DNA of 64,000 bases from an uncultured Flavobacteriaceae bacterium (GTDB taxonomy: Bacteria; Bacteroidota; Bacteroidia; Flavobacteriales; Flavobacteriaceae): contig CANKZQ010000005.1 of assembly GCA_947488345.1 (NCBI GenBank), positions 223,909 to 287,908 on the forward strand, in the 5' to 3' direction. Each line of letters opens with the position of its first letter. The stretch's first letter is position 1. The translations under genes were made by a program, and so were the position numbers. Under the pieces are notes generated by a model. It saw only the letters and a list, made by a program, of their open reading frames with translations. It ran no database searches and was not told where the DNA came from. This document shows, piece after piece, positions 55,357-64,000 of the stretch.

Positions 55357-56229
55357 TTATTTTTTTAGTAGTTCTTTTAAGCGATCAAAATCTCTAACGG
55401 AATGCTGAATGAATACATCGGCATTTTTTTCTATAGCAAAGGCTTCAAAAGCTTCTATTGTTTTTTTAGTTTGTGGTATGTCATAGTTGAAACTAGGTAC
55501 TCTTTTGTGAACACGATTCTCTTCAATATGATACAAATCTCCCGTTAATAAAATGGGTCGATCTAAGCTTAAATCTAAGTATAGCACTTGATGTCCTGGG
55601 GTATGTCCAGGCATTGATTTTATGACCACGGTACTATCTCCAAAAACATCAAAATCACCATTTAGTTTTTTGATATTTGTTAATTCTTTAATTGCGTTGT
55701 ACATATCGGGTTGTGTTGTTTTGACAGTGTCACTTGTCACAAAATTGTACTCGTTTTCTTGTACTAACCAAGTTGAATTTTTTAAATTATTCGCATGCCC
55801 TGAATGATCGAAATGAGTATGAGATAGAGAAATGTAATCTATACTATCGACTGTCATTCCAATTCGTTTAAGCTGTGTATTTAGAGAGTCTTTTCTCGAT
55901 ACGGTAAAGGCGCCATTTGGACTAGTATATGGTTGAGGTAAACCAACTAGACTTTCAGGTAATCCAGCGTCCCACATTAAGGTTCCTTTTGGATGCGAAA
56001 TCACATAATATGCATCTGCAAAGCCTCTTGATTGACCCGTGTATGTAGTATCTTCAGAGAAGAGTTCTAACATATTGGCCTGTACGGTACCTCCATCTAA
56101 AACATGTAATGTTACCTTGGCTTTTTCGGTGCTAACTTGCGCGTTTTCATCACTGTTTTCCGAAGTTTTTTTAACATCTTTACAAGAGATGATTGATAAT
56201 CCGATAAGGAAAAAGAGTATTTTTTTCAT
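55357..56229 (-). CDS. metallo-beta-lactamase-fold lipoprotein (AHL-lactonase-like)
   Basis: 290 aa. Lipoprotein signal with C16 (LSIISC). Zinc motif H137-x-H139-x-D141-H142 (SHTHFDHSGH), later His in MPGHTPGHQVLYL and Asp in LTGDLYHIEENR, typical of the N-acyl homoserine lactonase group. Exported and lipid-anchored, so it is unlikely to take part in cytoplasmic Fe-S assembly although it lies between sufB (14 nt) and sufC (22 nt) in the same direction. Lactonase or other hydrolase activity is possible; no substrate can be stated. Confidence 0.88.
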   Translation of the reverse strand: MKKILFFLIGLSIISCKDVKKTSENSDENAQVSTEKAKVTLHVLDGGTVQANMLELFSEDTTYTGQSRGFADAYYVISHPKGTLMWDAGLPESLVGLPQPYTSPNGAFTVSRKDSLNTQLKRIGMTVDSIDYISLSHTHFDHSGHANNLKNSTWLVQENEYNFVTSDTVKTTQPDMYNAIKELTNIKKLNGDFDVFGDSTVVIKSMPGHTPGHQVLYLDLSLDRPILLTGDLYHIEENRVHKRVPSFNYDIPQTKKTIEAFEAFAIEKNADVFIQHSVRDFDRLKELLKK

Positions 56230-56243
56230 GTTATAATGTGATT

Positions 56244-57692
56244 TTAACCAACAGAGCCTTCAAGACTTATTTCTAGTAATTTTTGAGCTTCTACTGCAAA
56301 TTCCATAGGCAGCTTATTCAATACTTCTTTACTAAACCCATTAACAATTAATGCAATGGCTTTGTCAGTATCAATACCTCGTTGGTTACAGTAAAACAAT
56401 TGATCTTCACCAATCTTTGAAGTGGTTGCTTCATGTTCGATTTGTGCTGATTTATTTTTGGCTTCAATGTATGGAAACGTGTGTGCTCCACAATCATTTC
56501 CCATCAATAGAGAGTCGCACTGAGAGAAATTTCGTGCATTTTCAGCACGACTATTCACCTGTACCAATCCTCTATATGAATTTTGCGATTTACCAGCCGA
56601 AATCCCTTTAGAAATAATGGTACTTTTTGTGTTTTTACCCAAATGCACCATTTTAGTACCTGTATCAGCTTGTTGAAAGTTATTTGTAACGGCTATTGAA
56701 TAGAATTCGCCAACCGAATTATTTCCTTTTAAAATACAGCTAGGATACTTCCAAGTAACAGCAGAACCAGTTTCGACTTGAGTCCAAGATATTTTTGCGT
56801 TTGTTTCGCAGATACCTCTTTTCGTTACAAAGTTAAAGACACCACCTTTGCCGTCTTTATCTCCTGGAAACCAATTCTGTACAGTAGAATATTTTATTTC
56901 AGCGTCATCCAATGCAATAAGCTCAACTACAGCTGCATGTAACTGATTTTCATCACGAGCAGGTGCTGTACATCCTTCAAGATAACTGACATAACTGCCT
57001 TTGTCGGCAACCACTAGTGTGCGCTCAAATTGCCCTGTTCCTCCTTCATTAATTCTGAAGTAGGTAGATAATTCCATTGGGCATTTTACGCCTTTAGGAA
57101 TATAGCAAAAAGAACCATCACTAAATACCGCACTATTGAGAGCAGCATAAAAATTATCTGTAGTTGGTACAACCGTACCAATATATTTTTTGACTAACTC
57201 AGGGTGCTCTTGAATTGCTTCTGAAATAGGACAAAAAATAATTCCTTTTTCTCCTAAGGTCTTTTTAAATGTGGTAGCTACAGAAACAGAATCCATAACG
57301 ATATCTACAGCTACGTTTGACAATCTTTTTTGTTCATCAATCGAGATGCCTAATTTTTCAAACGTCTTGAGCAATTCAGGATCGACTTGGTCTAAGCTCT
57401 CTAGTTGAGGCTTTTGTTTCGGTGCTGAATAATAACTAATATCTTGGAAATTAGGTTTTGGATAGTTTACATTGGCCCAATCAGGCTCTATCATACTTTC
57501 CCAAACTCTAAATGCCTCTAAACGCCATTCGGTCATCCATTCAGGCTCATTTTTCTTTTTTGAAATAGCGCGAACAATGTCTTCGTTCAATCCAACGGGA
57601 AATTTATCCGCCTCTATGTCAGTGTAAAAACCGTATTCGTACTCTTTTGTTTCGAGCTCTTTCTTTAAATCGTCTTCAGTATACTTACTCAT
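56244..57692 (-). CDS. sufB: SufB, Fe-S scaffold protein
   Basis: 482 aa. Beta-helix core with the conserved [27 protein letters not shown] region (cluster-ligating Cys) and [18 protein letters not shown] near the end. Main scaffold on which the cluster is built. It lies 10 nt downstream of the sufA-type gene. Confidence 0.95.
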   Translation of the reverse strand: MSKYTEDDLKKELETKEYEYGFYTDIEADKFPVGLNEDIVRAISKKKNEPEWMTEWRLEAFRVWESMIEPDWANVNYPKPNFQDISYYSAPKQKPQLESLDQVDPELLKTFEKLGISIDEQKRLSNVAVDIVMDSVSVATTFKKTLGEKGIIFCPISEAIQEHPELVKKYIGTVVPTTDNFYAALNSAVFSDGSFCYIPKGVKCPMELSTYFRINEGGTGQFERTLVVADKGSYVSYLEGCTAPARDENQLHAAVVELIALDDAEIKYSTVQNWFPGDKDGKGGVFNFVTKRGICETNAKISWTQVETGSAVTWKYPSCILKGNNSVGEFYSIAVTNNFQQADTGTKMVHLGKNTKSTIISKGISAGKSQNSYRGLVQVNSRAENARNFSQCDSLLMGNDCGAHTFPYIEAKNKSAQIEHEATTSKIGEDQLFYCNQRGIDTDKAIALIVNGFSKEVLNKLPMEFAVEAQKLLEISLEGSVG

Positions 57693-57702
57693 TCATTTAT
57701 TT

Positions 57703-58032
57703 TTAAAGTGAGAAACTCTCACCACAACCACAGGTTCTATTTGCATTCGGATTTTTGAAAACAAATCCAGTACCATTCAACCCACCTGAATATTCAAGGG
57801 TGGTGCCTACTAGATATAGAAAACTCTTCTTGTCAACTATAATTTTTATATCATTGTTTTCGAAGACTTTATCGCTCTCGTGTTGCTCTTTATCAAATTT
57901 TAATTCATAAGATAGTCCAGAACACCCTCCACTCTTAACACCAACTCTAACATAGTCTTTGGTGGCATCGAAACCGTCATCTTTCATGAGCTCAATGACC
58001 TTGGTTTTTGCTATTTCAGAAACTTGTATCAT
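57703..58032 (-). CDS. sufA: iron-sulfur cluster assembly accessory (A-type carrier) protein
   Basis: 109 aa A-type carrier. The three ligands are C37 (SGGCSGLSY), C101 and C103 (TCGCGES). Takes clusters from SufBCD to target proteins. First gene of the sufA-B-(MBL)-C-D run. The symbol follows context; ErpA or IscA naming is equally possible by sequence. Confidence 0.92.
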   Translation of the reverse strand: MIQVSEIAKTKVIELMKDDGFDATKDYVRVGVKSGGCSGLSYELKFDKEQHESDKVFENNDIKIIVDKKSFLYLVGTTLEYSGGLNGTGFVFKNPNANRTCGCGESFSL

Positions 58033-58254
58033 AATAAATTTTAGATTCGTTTTAAAACTATTTAGACGTATTAAAATCGCGAACTTTCATTCTTTTGTTC
58101 TTAGATTTTAATAGTTCAGATAGACATGCTAGCTCTTCTTCAAAATAGTTACTATAAAATCTAACGGCAAAGGTACGTTAAAATAGCTTAATTAGAAAAC
58201 TCATGACAAGTGATTTGTTTCGAGGTAGAAACCGAATTTTCTCATTAAAACACC

Positions 58255-58283
58255 ATTCATCGATACTTGTCGTCGATTCATCG
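58255..58283. promoter_or_regulatory. direct repeat ATTCATCG x2, 21-bp period
   Basis: ATTCATCGATAC begins at 58255 and ATTCATCGTAAC at 58276. A period of 21 bp places both on the same DNA face, as for dimeric activators binding direct repeats (for example LytTR-type). Function inferred only from geometry. Confidence 0.4.
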
Positions 58284-58578
58284 TAACTACTTGGTCTTAA
58301 TATCGTAAATGACAAGCTCAATAGCTGAGATTCTTTATCTTTGAAGATTATCTAGGAATGAGAGAAAATGAGTTGTTTATATGTGTTGAAAAAACAAAAC
58401 AATGAACAAGTTATTAACAATCATTTTAGGTTATTAACACAATGTTAACATTATGTGTTCTGTATTATATATTTGTGATAGTAATAAGGGGAGTGATGAA
58501 GGGAATACAATGGGAGTGTAAACCTTTTAAGTTAAATATCATAGTGGAAATAAAGCGCCTCTTAATAATGAATATATA

Positions 58579-58627
58579 AAAGCCCTAAACTGGATCATTT
58601 TTTTATGATATGACAGTAGGGTTTTTT
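58579..58627 (+). terminator. terminator-like hairpin in the leader of the giant surface-protein gene
   Basis: CCCTA (58583-58587) pairs with TAGGG (58617-58621), ATCAT pairs with ATGAT inside, and six T follow. No plus-strand gene precedes it within 5 kb, so it may act as an attenuator in the leader if the 58468 promoter is used. Confidence 0.4.
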
Positions 58628-58736
58628 GGTACATAGTTGTTATACTAAGTAATAGGTGACTTTGTTTAAGTTTTTATGTCTTAAAAAAAGACAATTATAT
58701 GGATAAATATTACACTAAAAATCAAATTACCTAACC

Positions 58737-61700
58737 TTGAGTAAACTCGCAGCTAGAATACAGCTTTTTAGAGTGATTTTACTATTGCTACTGTCTACTT
58801 CGGCAGTGGCCCAGACCTTTGATGCTCATTGGTGGAATGGTAATGGGTATTTGATGGACTTTAGAACGTCACCTCCTACGATAACATGTGCGCTTCCCTC
58901 AGATGGGGCATTTGAAGCAACTTCAGCTTGGAGTGATCCGCTTACTGGTAATTTAGTTTTTTATGTTGATGATGGTACGGTTAGGGATAACTTAGGAGTA
59001 TTGTATACTAACGGTTCAGGGATGAATACCAATCCTACTAGAACTCAAATGGCCGTGGTAATGCCTGTTCCAGGTTCAAATTTAGATCAAGTATACGTAT
59101 TACATGGAAACGGTAGAGATGAAGATAGAGATGGAACAGTCTATTATTCAATTGTCGATATTCCAACGAAAACGGTAACCGTAAAAAATCAATTATTACA
59201 TAGTAATACTACAGAAGCTTTATATGGTACCAATAATGGAGCCTTGTGTGGCGCTTGGGTAGCGAGTATAGGAAATGATGATAGTACATGTACTACAAAT
59301 TGTGCGGCCTCAATTGAACTTTGGCGAGTTGATGCGTCTAATTTGCTTACAAATGCAAGAGCAAATAATCCTGATGTAAGCGTTTCTTTACCTATCAATT
59401 TGCCAAGACGAGGAGAAAGAGCTTCAATTCGTTTTTCGCAACAAAATGATAGAATCGCGGTGGCAATCGAAGGTGGTGGAGGTACTGGTAATGGAGGGGT
59501 GTTTTATGCAGATTTTAATGCAACTACAGGTGCTATTGGGGCTTGGACTCAGGTGCCATTAACCACTACAACGAATACATTTACTGGTTACAGTCTAGAG
59601 TTTTCTCCTGATGGGAGTCGATTGTTTTATGCTCATCAGTTCAATAATACTGTAAGAGTAGATAATCAAGCCATTGGGTGGAGTGATCCGCTACGAGTTC
59701 ATGTTTTAGGATCTAATACTTCGGCTCCAATAAGTTTTAGTACATATTCGGGAGTTCAATTGGGTCCTGACAATAATTTATATGCTACAAGAAGTGGTTC
59801 TACAACCTTAGTTCGAGTCACTAATCCAAATACTGTTACGGGAACTGGCGATGTGACGTTTTCAAATTTAACTATTGGATGTGGTTCTACGCAAGGTTTT
59901 AATTTTACCCAGCAAGTAGTATTCTTCCAGTCATGTTTACAAGATACTGATGGTGACGGGGTTTTTGACGAAACAGATATTGACGACGACGACGACGGTA
60001 TTTTGGATGTCGTCGAAGGAGTTGGAGATAGTGATGTTGATGGAGTTATCAATAGCTTAGATTTAGATTCCGATAATGATGGAATTCCGGATAATATTGA
60101 AGCACAGTCAACAACGGGATATATCGCACCTAGTAATGTAGATTCAGATGGTAATGGGTTGGATGATGTTTATGAAACGACACCAGGCTCTGGGGAAGGG
60201 GTAACTCCACAAAACACGGATGGTACTGACAATCCTGATTATTTAGATACAAATAGTGATAATGACGGTGGAGATGATACTGCCGAAGCCAATCTTACGC
60301 TCGCGGGAAATGATGCCGATGGTGATGGATTGGATGATAATGTTGATACATCAGCAGATTATTCTGATCCAGGAGGTAGTATAGATAATCCGCTAAGTGG
60401 CGGAGTGATTTTCCCTGATGAAGATTTTGATGCGACCACAGGAGGAGACGTTGATTATAGAGATATTTTCTTTAATGGTGATTCTGATGGTGATGGTATT
60501 TTGGATAACGAAGATCTTGATGATGACAATGATGGTATTACAGATACGCAGGAATTATGTGGAACAGACCCCGTTGTTAGTTCTGTACCTTCCAATATAG
60601 TAATTCGAATTTTAACAGATGCTTTTCCAGCAGAAACAACATGGACCTTGAACGGACCATCTGGCGTTTTAGCATCAGGTGGACCTTATGCAGGACAACC
60701 CTCTACATTAATTACAACATCTGTATCTACATTATTAACAGGAGCATTTTCATTTACTATTTCAGATAGTGGAAGTAATGGTATTTGTTGTACGTTCGGA
60801 AATGGTTCATACAACGTAATTCTAAATGGAGCTTCAGTAGCCAGCGGCGGAAGTTTTTTAGCGTCAGAAACAACTGGTTTCACGGTAGCCTCGAACAATA
60901 ATCCTTTTAGTTGTCTGGCGGGTGATCCCAATGAAGATACAGATGGCGATGGGATATTGAATTTTAGAGATCCAGATTTTTGTACACTTAATGCCAATGG
61001 AGTTTGTGTAAATATGGATACTGATGGTGATGGAGTGATTAATAGCTTGGATATTGATTCTGATAACGATGGAATCTTCGATATTGTTGAGTCAGGGGCC
61101 ATTGATGTTATAGGAATAAATGATGCTGATAACGATGGAATCATTGACGGATCTACCGTACCAGCGTCAGTTGGAGCAAATGGTGTATTTAACACAATTG
61201 AAACTATCGCAGAAAGTGGAGTTTTAAATTATACAATAGCAGAAAGTACAGACGACACAGATACAATTCCTAACTTTTTAGATTTAGACTCTGATGGTGA
61301 CGGAATACCAGATAATGTAGAAGCCCAAACAACTACAGGATATATTGTGCCAAGCGGTGTTTTTACCTTTAATGGAGTTGACGGAGCTTATATATCTGGA
61401 TTAACTCCTGTAAATACCGATGGAGTTGACAGTCCTGATTATTTAGATATTGATAGTGATAATGAAGGTGCAAATGATACAACTGAAGCGGGAATTACAT
61501 TAACAGGAACCGACACAGACGGTGATGGTCTGGATGATGCTACAGATGCCACTTCTGATGGTACTGATCCGGGGGGAACTATAGACGATCCACTAGCTGG
61601 CAGTATCATTTTACCAGATGTTGATGGTGATGTAAATACAACCGGAGATGTTGATTTTAGAGATGATGTAAACGATAACGGTGATATAAGTGTACTCAAA

Positions 61701-64000
61701 TCTGTAAATGATAGTGCACCTGCGGCTGGAAATAATGTTGTTTTTTCTGTAACAGTAACGAATAACGGTCCCAGCAATGCAACGGGTGTTCAAATAACAG
61801 ATCAATTACCATCGGGATATACATATGTGAGTGATAATAGTGGCGGGACATATAATTCTGGAACGGGACTGTGGAATATAGGTAATTTAAATACAGGTAC
61901 GGCAATTACGCTTCAAATAACAGCAACTGTAAATGCTACAGGGGTTTATGAAAATATTGCAGAAACAACGGCTAGTGATAACCCAGATCCAGATTCTACA
62001 CCGAATAATAATGTAAGTACTGAAGATGATCAGGATAGTGTATCTACGAGTCCAATTATAGTGGGTGATCAAGATGCAGATGGCATTTTAGATATTGATG
62101 ATCTCGACGATGATAATGATGGAATCACGGATGCACAAGAATTATGTAGTACAGATCCCGTAGTAGTTGTAACTGGTACAGCGGCAATTACAATTACAAT
62201 AAATTTGGATACATTCGAAGGTGAAACTACTTGGGAACTGAGGGATCCTTCAGGGGTTCTTGTACCAGGTGCTACCGGCGGCCCCTATCTAGATGCAGAT
62301 GATATTATAAATGCGGGTCCGTTTAATGTTAATGTTCCAGGAAATTATGAGTTTACAATTTTTGATTCTTTCGGAGATGGTTTGAATTCTAATTTTGGTT
62401 CCAATGAAGATGGCGCTTCTGGATATACGGTATTCGTTGATGGTGTAGCCGAAGTTACATCTCCTAATTTGTTTAATTTTGGTTTTGATGAAGTTGAGCC
62501 TTTCCCGGTTTCTGTGCCAACTACCACTTCTTTTTCTTGTTTGACGAGTGACCCCGCTGGAGATGACGACGGAGATTTGATCCCAAATTTTCAGGATGCT
62601 GATTATGCCGCAGCTAATGGCTCTGCCCTTAATGCCAATGGAGTTGTAGCCATATTGGATACAGACGGAGATGGTATTATCAATAGTTTAGACTTAGATT
62701 CTGACAATGACGGAATTTTTGATTTGGTGGAAGCCAACGCTGATAGTGTTGTTGGTGTTGCTGATGCGGATAATAATGGTAGAATAGACGGGGCTGATGC
62801 TACAACTGTCGGTGCTAACGGTGTTTTTGATACTGTAGAGACAGCTGCTGAAAGTGGTTTGTTGGCTTATACAATTGCAGATTCTGATTCGGCAGGTGCA
62901 TATGATCCTTATCAATTAGATTCAGATGGAGATGGTTGTAATGATGTTGATGAGGCGGGTTATACAGATGATAATAATGATAGTCTTTTAGGTCCGTTAC
63001 CAGTGACGGTAAATGGAAACGGGGTAGTAACTAGTGGTTCAGATGGTTATACCGTTCCGCTTGACGGCGATTCTAATTCAACTTATGACTTTCAAGAAAC
63101 AGGCACGGGTCCTTCAATTACTACCGACCCATCTAACCAAGTTATATGTGCTGGAACTACGGGTAGTTTTACAGTAGTTGCAACGGGTTCAAACTTGACA
63201 TATCAGTGGCAGATAAGTACAAATGGAGGAGGAACATTTACAGATTTAAGTAATGGAAGCCCATATTCAGGGGTGACCACTGCAACTTTGAATATTACGA
63301 GTTCTGAAAGTTTAGATGGAAATCAATATCGTGTTATTGTTGGTAATAGTGCTTTTGTATGTGGAGACATAACTTCAGCTGCGGGTGTATTAACCGTGCC
63401 AGACGTTTCGTATACAGTAGCTGGTATTGATCCTGCTACTTGTTCTGGATCCAATGGATTGATTATTATAAGTAGTTTAGCGGCCAGTACTATTTATAGT
63501 ATTAGTTATACAGATGATGGAGTTAATATTGGTCCAACAAATTTCACTTCGAATGTCGCAGGTCAGGTAGTGATACCCGGTTTGAATGCGGGAAGCTATA
63601 CTAATATTGTCGCAACCTTACAAGGATGTTCAGGATCGGCGTTAAGTGTTGTACTTAGTGATCCTGCTACACCTTCGACTCCGACCAGTGGTGGAAATGA
63701 AACAGCATGTTCGGCAGATCCGATTCCTGCATTAACTGCAACCGTACCTGGAGGTCAAACAGTAGATTGGTACAGCGCGGCAAGTGGGGGAACACTATTG
63801 TTGTCAGGAAATACAAGTTATACACCACCGGGAGCCGGTACTTATTATGCTGAAGCGAGAAATACATCTTCATCTTGTACAAGTGCTACGCGAACAGCCG
63901 TAACATTAACGATTAATACAGGCCCAGTAGTAAATGACTTAGCCAATGTCACAGCTTGTGATACGTTTACCTTACCAGCAATCACTGGAACAAACCTAAC
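58737..64000 (+). CDS. giant TSP3-repeat surface protein (type IX secretion-class adhesin), 3' end outside window
   Basis: About 1754 codons are open to the window edge. The frame is closed upstream (TAA at 58716); the only start giving the signal peptide ([19 protein letters not shown]..., cleavage near AVAQT) is TTG at 58737. Domains: propeller-like N-terminal region (to ~59940), first TSP3-like Ca-binding repeats with DxDxDG motifs (59940-60470), jelly-roll-like ETTW module (60560-60880), second TSP3 block (60920-61670), DUF11 domain (61680-62030), third TSP3 block and second ETTW module (62060-62950), Ig-like domains (63100-64000). It is probably an outer-membrane or secreted adhesin linked to gliding; the sorting domain would lie downstream. 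Confidence 0.87.
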   Translation, partial: MSKLAARIQLFRVILLLLLSTSAVAQTFDAHWWNGNGYLMDFRTSPPTITCALPSDGAFEATSAWSDPLTGNLVFYVDDGTVRDNLGVLYTNGSGMNTNPTRTQMAVVMPVPGSNLDQVYVLHGNGRDEDRDGTVYYSIVDIPTKTVTVKNQLLHSNTTEALYGTNNGALCGAWVASIGNDDSTCTTNCAASIELWRVDASNLLTNARANNPDVSVSLPINLPRRGERASIRFSQQNDRIAVAIEGGGGTGNGGVFYADFNATTGAIGAWTQVPLTTTTNTFTGYSLEFSPDGSRLFYAHQFNNTVRVDNQAIGWSDPLRVHVLGSNTSAPISFSTYSGVQLGPDNNLYATRSGSTTLVRVTNPNTVTGTGDVTFSNLTIGCGSTQGFNFTQQVVFFQSCLQDTDGDGVFDETDIDDDDDGILDVVEGVGDSDVDGVINSLDLDSDNDGIPDNIEAQSTTGYIAPSNVDSDGNGLDDVYETTPGSGEGVTPQNTDGTDNPDYLDTNSDNDGGDDTAEANLTLAGNDADGDGLDDNVDTSADYSDPGGSIDNPLSGGVIFPDEDFDATTGGDVDYRDIFFNGDSDGDGILDNEDLDDDNDGITDTQELCGTDPVVSSVPSNIVIRILTDAFPAETTWTLNGPSGVLASGGPYAGQPSTLITTSVSTLLTGAFSFTISDSGSNGICCTFGNGSYNVILNGASVASGGSFLASETTGFTVASNNNPFSCLAGDPNEDTDGDGILNFRDPDFCTLNANGVCVNMDTDGDGVINSLDIDSDNDGIFDIVESGAIDVIGINDADNDGIIDGSTVPASVGANGVFNTIETIAESGVLNYTIAESTDDTDTIPNFLDLDSDGDGIPDNVEAQTTTGYIVPSGVFTFNGVDGAYISGLTPVNTDGVDSPDYLDIDSDNEGANDTTEAGITLTGTDTDGDGLDDATDATSDGTDPGGTIDDPLAGSIILPDVDGDVNTTGDVDFRDDVNDNGDISVLKSVNDSAPAAGNNVVFSVTVTNNGPSNATGVQITDQLPSGYTYVSDNSGGTYNSGTGLWNIGNLNTGTAITLQITATVNATGVYENIAETTASDNPDPDSTPNNNVSTEDDQDSVSTSPIIVGDQDADGILDIDDLDDDNDGITDAQELCSTDPVVVVTGTAAITITINLDTFEGETTWELRDPSGVLVPGATGGPYLDADDIINAGPFNVNVPGNYEFTIFDSFGDGLNSNFGSNEDGASGYTVFVDGVAEVTSPNLFNFGFDEVEPFPVSVPTTTSFSCLTSDPAGDDDGDLIPNFQDADYAAANGSALNANGVVAILDTDGDGIINSLDLDSDNDGIFDLVEANADSVVGVADADNNGRIDGADATTVGANGVFDTVETAAESGLLAYTIADSDSAGAYDPYQLDSDGDGCNDVDEAGYTDDNNDSLLGPLPVTVNGNGVVTSGSDGYTVPLDGDSNSTYDFQETGTGPSITTDPSNQVICAGTTGSFTVVATGSNLTYQWQISTNGGGTFTDLSNGSPYSGVTTATLNITSSESLDGNQYRVIVGNSAFVCGDITSAAGVLTVPDVSYTVAGIDPATCSGSNGLIIISSLAASTIYSISYTDDGVNIGPTNFTSNVAGQVVIPGLNAGSYTNIVATLQGCSGSALSVVLSDPATPSTPTSGGNETACSADPIPALTATVPGGQTVDWYSAASGGTLLLSGNTSYTPPGAGTYYAEARNTSSSCTSATRTAVTLTINTGPVVNDLANVTACDTFTLPAITGTNL

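Larger units (their letters stand above)
58033..58736. other. 704-bp intergenic region between the suf operon and the giant surface protein
   Basis: AT-rich, without a convincing gene. It holds a direct repeat of ATTCATCG (58255 and 58276), a -7-like TATATTTG at 58468-58475 on the plus strand with GTTAAC upstream, a terminator-like hairpin (58579-58627), a CAAAGGTA (minus-strand TACCTTTG) at 58168 as a possible suf -7 box, and a 12-codon mini-frame (58699-58734). No tRNA or known riboswitch was recognised. Confidence 0.6.

Noticed and set aside
58699..58734. 12-codon plus-strand mini-gene
   Set aside because: Too short to call a gene; kept only as an observation about the start of the adjoining large protein.
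59980..60000. GAC triplet run resembling a microsatellite
   Set aside because: It encodes the Asp ladder of a TSP3 Ca-binding repeat and is in frame; only about five units.
61439..63882. Several minus-strand frames within the giant surface protein
   Set aside because: All are antisense to the continuous plus-strand frame with TSP3 and DUF11 domains; Ser/Pro-rich content is the complement of Asp/Gly-coding repeats.
1..64000. CRISPR arrays, tRNA/rRNA genes, insertion sequences, prophage
   Set aside because: No regularly spaced repeats, no tRNA-like cloverleaf, no transposase or integrase frame was recognised. The only repeats are the short stem-loop elements and protein-coding repeats.

Overview
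The window comes from a low-GC member of the Bacteroidota, almost certainly a (probably marine) Flavobacteriaceae. The evidence is a SusC-type TonB receptor, a complete Bat operon, an IPExxxVDY-family protein, promoters of the Bacteroidota type (TTG, about 18-19 nt, TAnnTTTG), weak Shine-Dalgarno signals, many short lipoprotein and signal peptides, and a very large TSP3-repeat surface protein of the type IX secretion class. No rRNA, tRNA, CRISPR array, insertion sequence or phage was seen. I do not assign a genus.

Layout. 1-2683 (-): a SusC/RagA receptor cut by the window edge. 2945-11861 (+): the Bat ('aerotolerance') operon moxR, DUF58, a BatD-like membrane protein, batA, batB, batC, a VOC gene, batD, batE. 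11918-18788: housekeeping genes (methyltransferase, cupin, map, HAD, thioredoxin-like, gpmI, ppa, M48 protease) and an ankyrin protein. 18880-27911 (-): one directional run of an E2 acyltransferase, a BCAT-type aminotransferase, a fused E1 alpha-beta, a TraB-like lipoprotein, a nitrilase and two amidohydrolase lipoproteins. 27942-39485 (-): a phenylacetyl-CoA (paa) catabolic operon, paaE-A-B-C-D-G-H-I-J-Z, an enoyl-CoA hydratase and paaY, holding a frameshifted GIY-YIG gene. 39546-41927: a TetR regulator and a long aromatic amino acid hydroxylase. 41979-47634: pyk, IPExxxVDY, rnc, fabF, acpP, purN and a viroplasmin-type RNase H. 47755-49712: two secreted lipoproteins (M43-like protease, META domain). 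49725-58032: suf Fe-S genes interrupted by a serine hydrolase, a CAT-like acetyltransferase and a metallo-beta-lactamase lipoprotein. 58737-64000 (+): the first ~1750 residues of a giant repeat protein whose end lies outside the window.

Most interesting signal. Two 18-bp imperfect palindromes of the same sequence and geometry (AACTAA.., 4-nt spacer, GTTAGTT) lie 12 nt before the paaE start and 10 nt before the E2 start. They look like operators for the TetR protein encoded next to paaE. They would tie the E2/aminotransferase/E1 operon to the paa regulon and suggest the route phenylalanine -> phenylpyruvate -> phenylacetyl-CoA by oxidative decarboxylation, entering the Paa pathway without a phenylacetate-CoA ligase; no paaK is present in the window.

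A second signal is a family of small stem-loop elements at gene junctions (11069, 29298, 32205, 35039). Two of them, 21 kb apart, differ mainly by compensatory base-pair changes, which points to selection on the stem.
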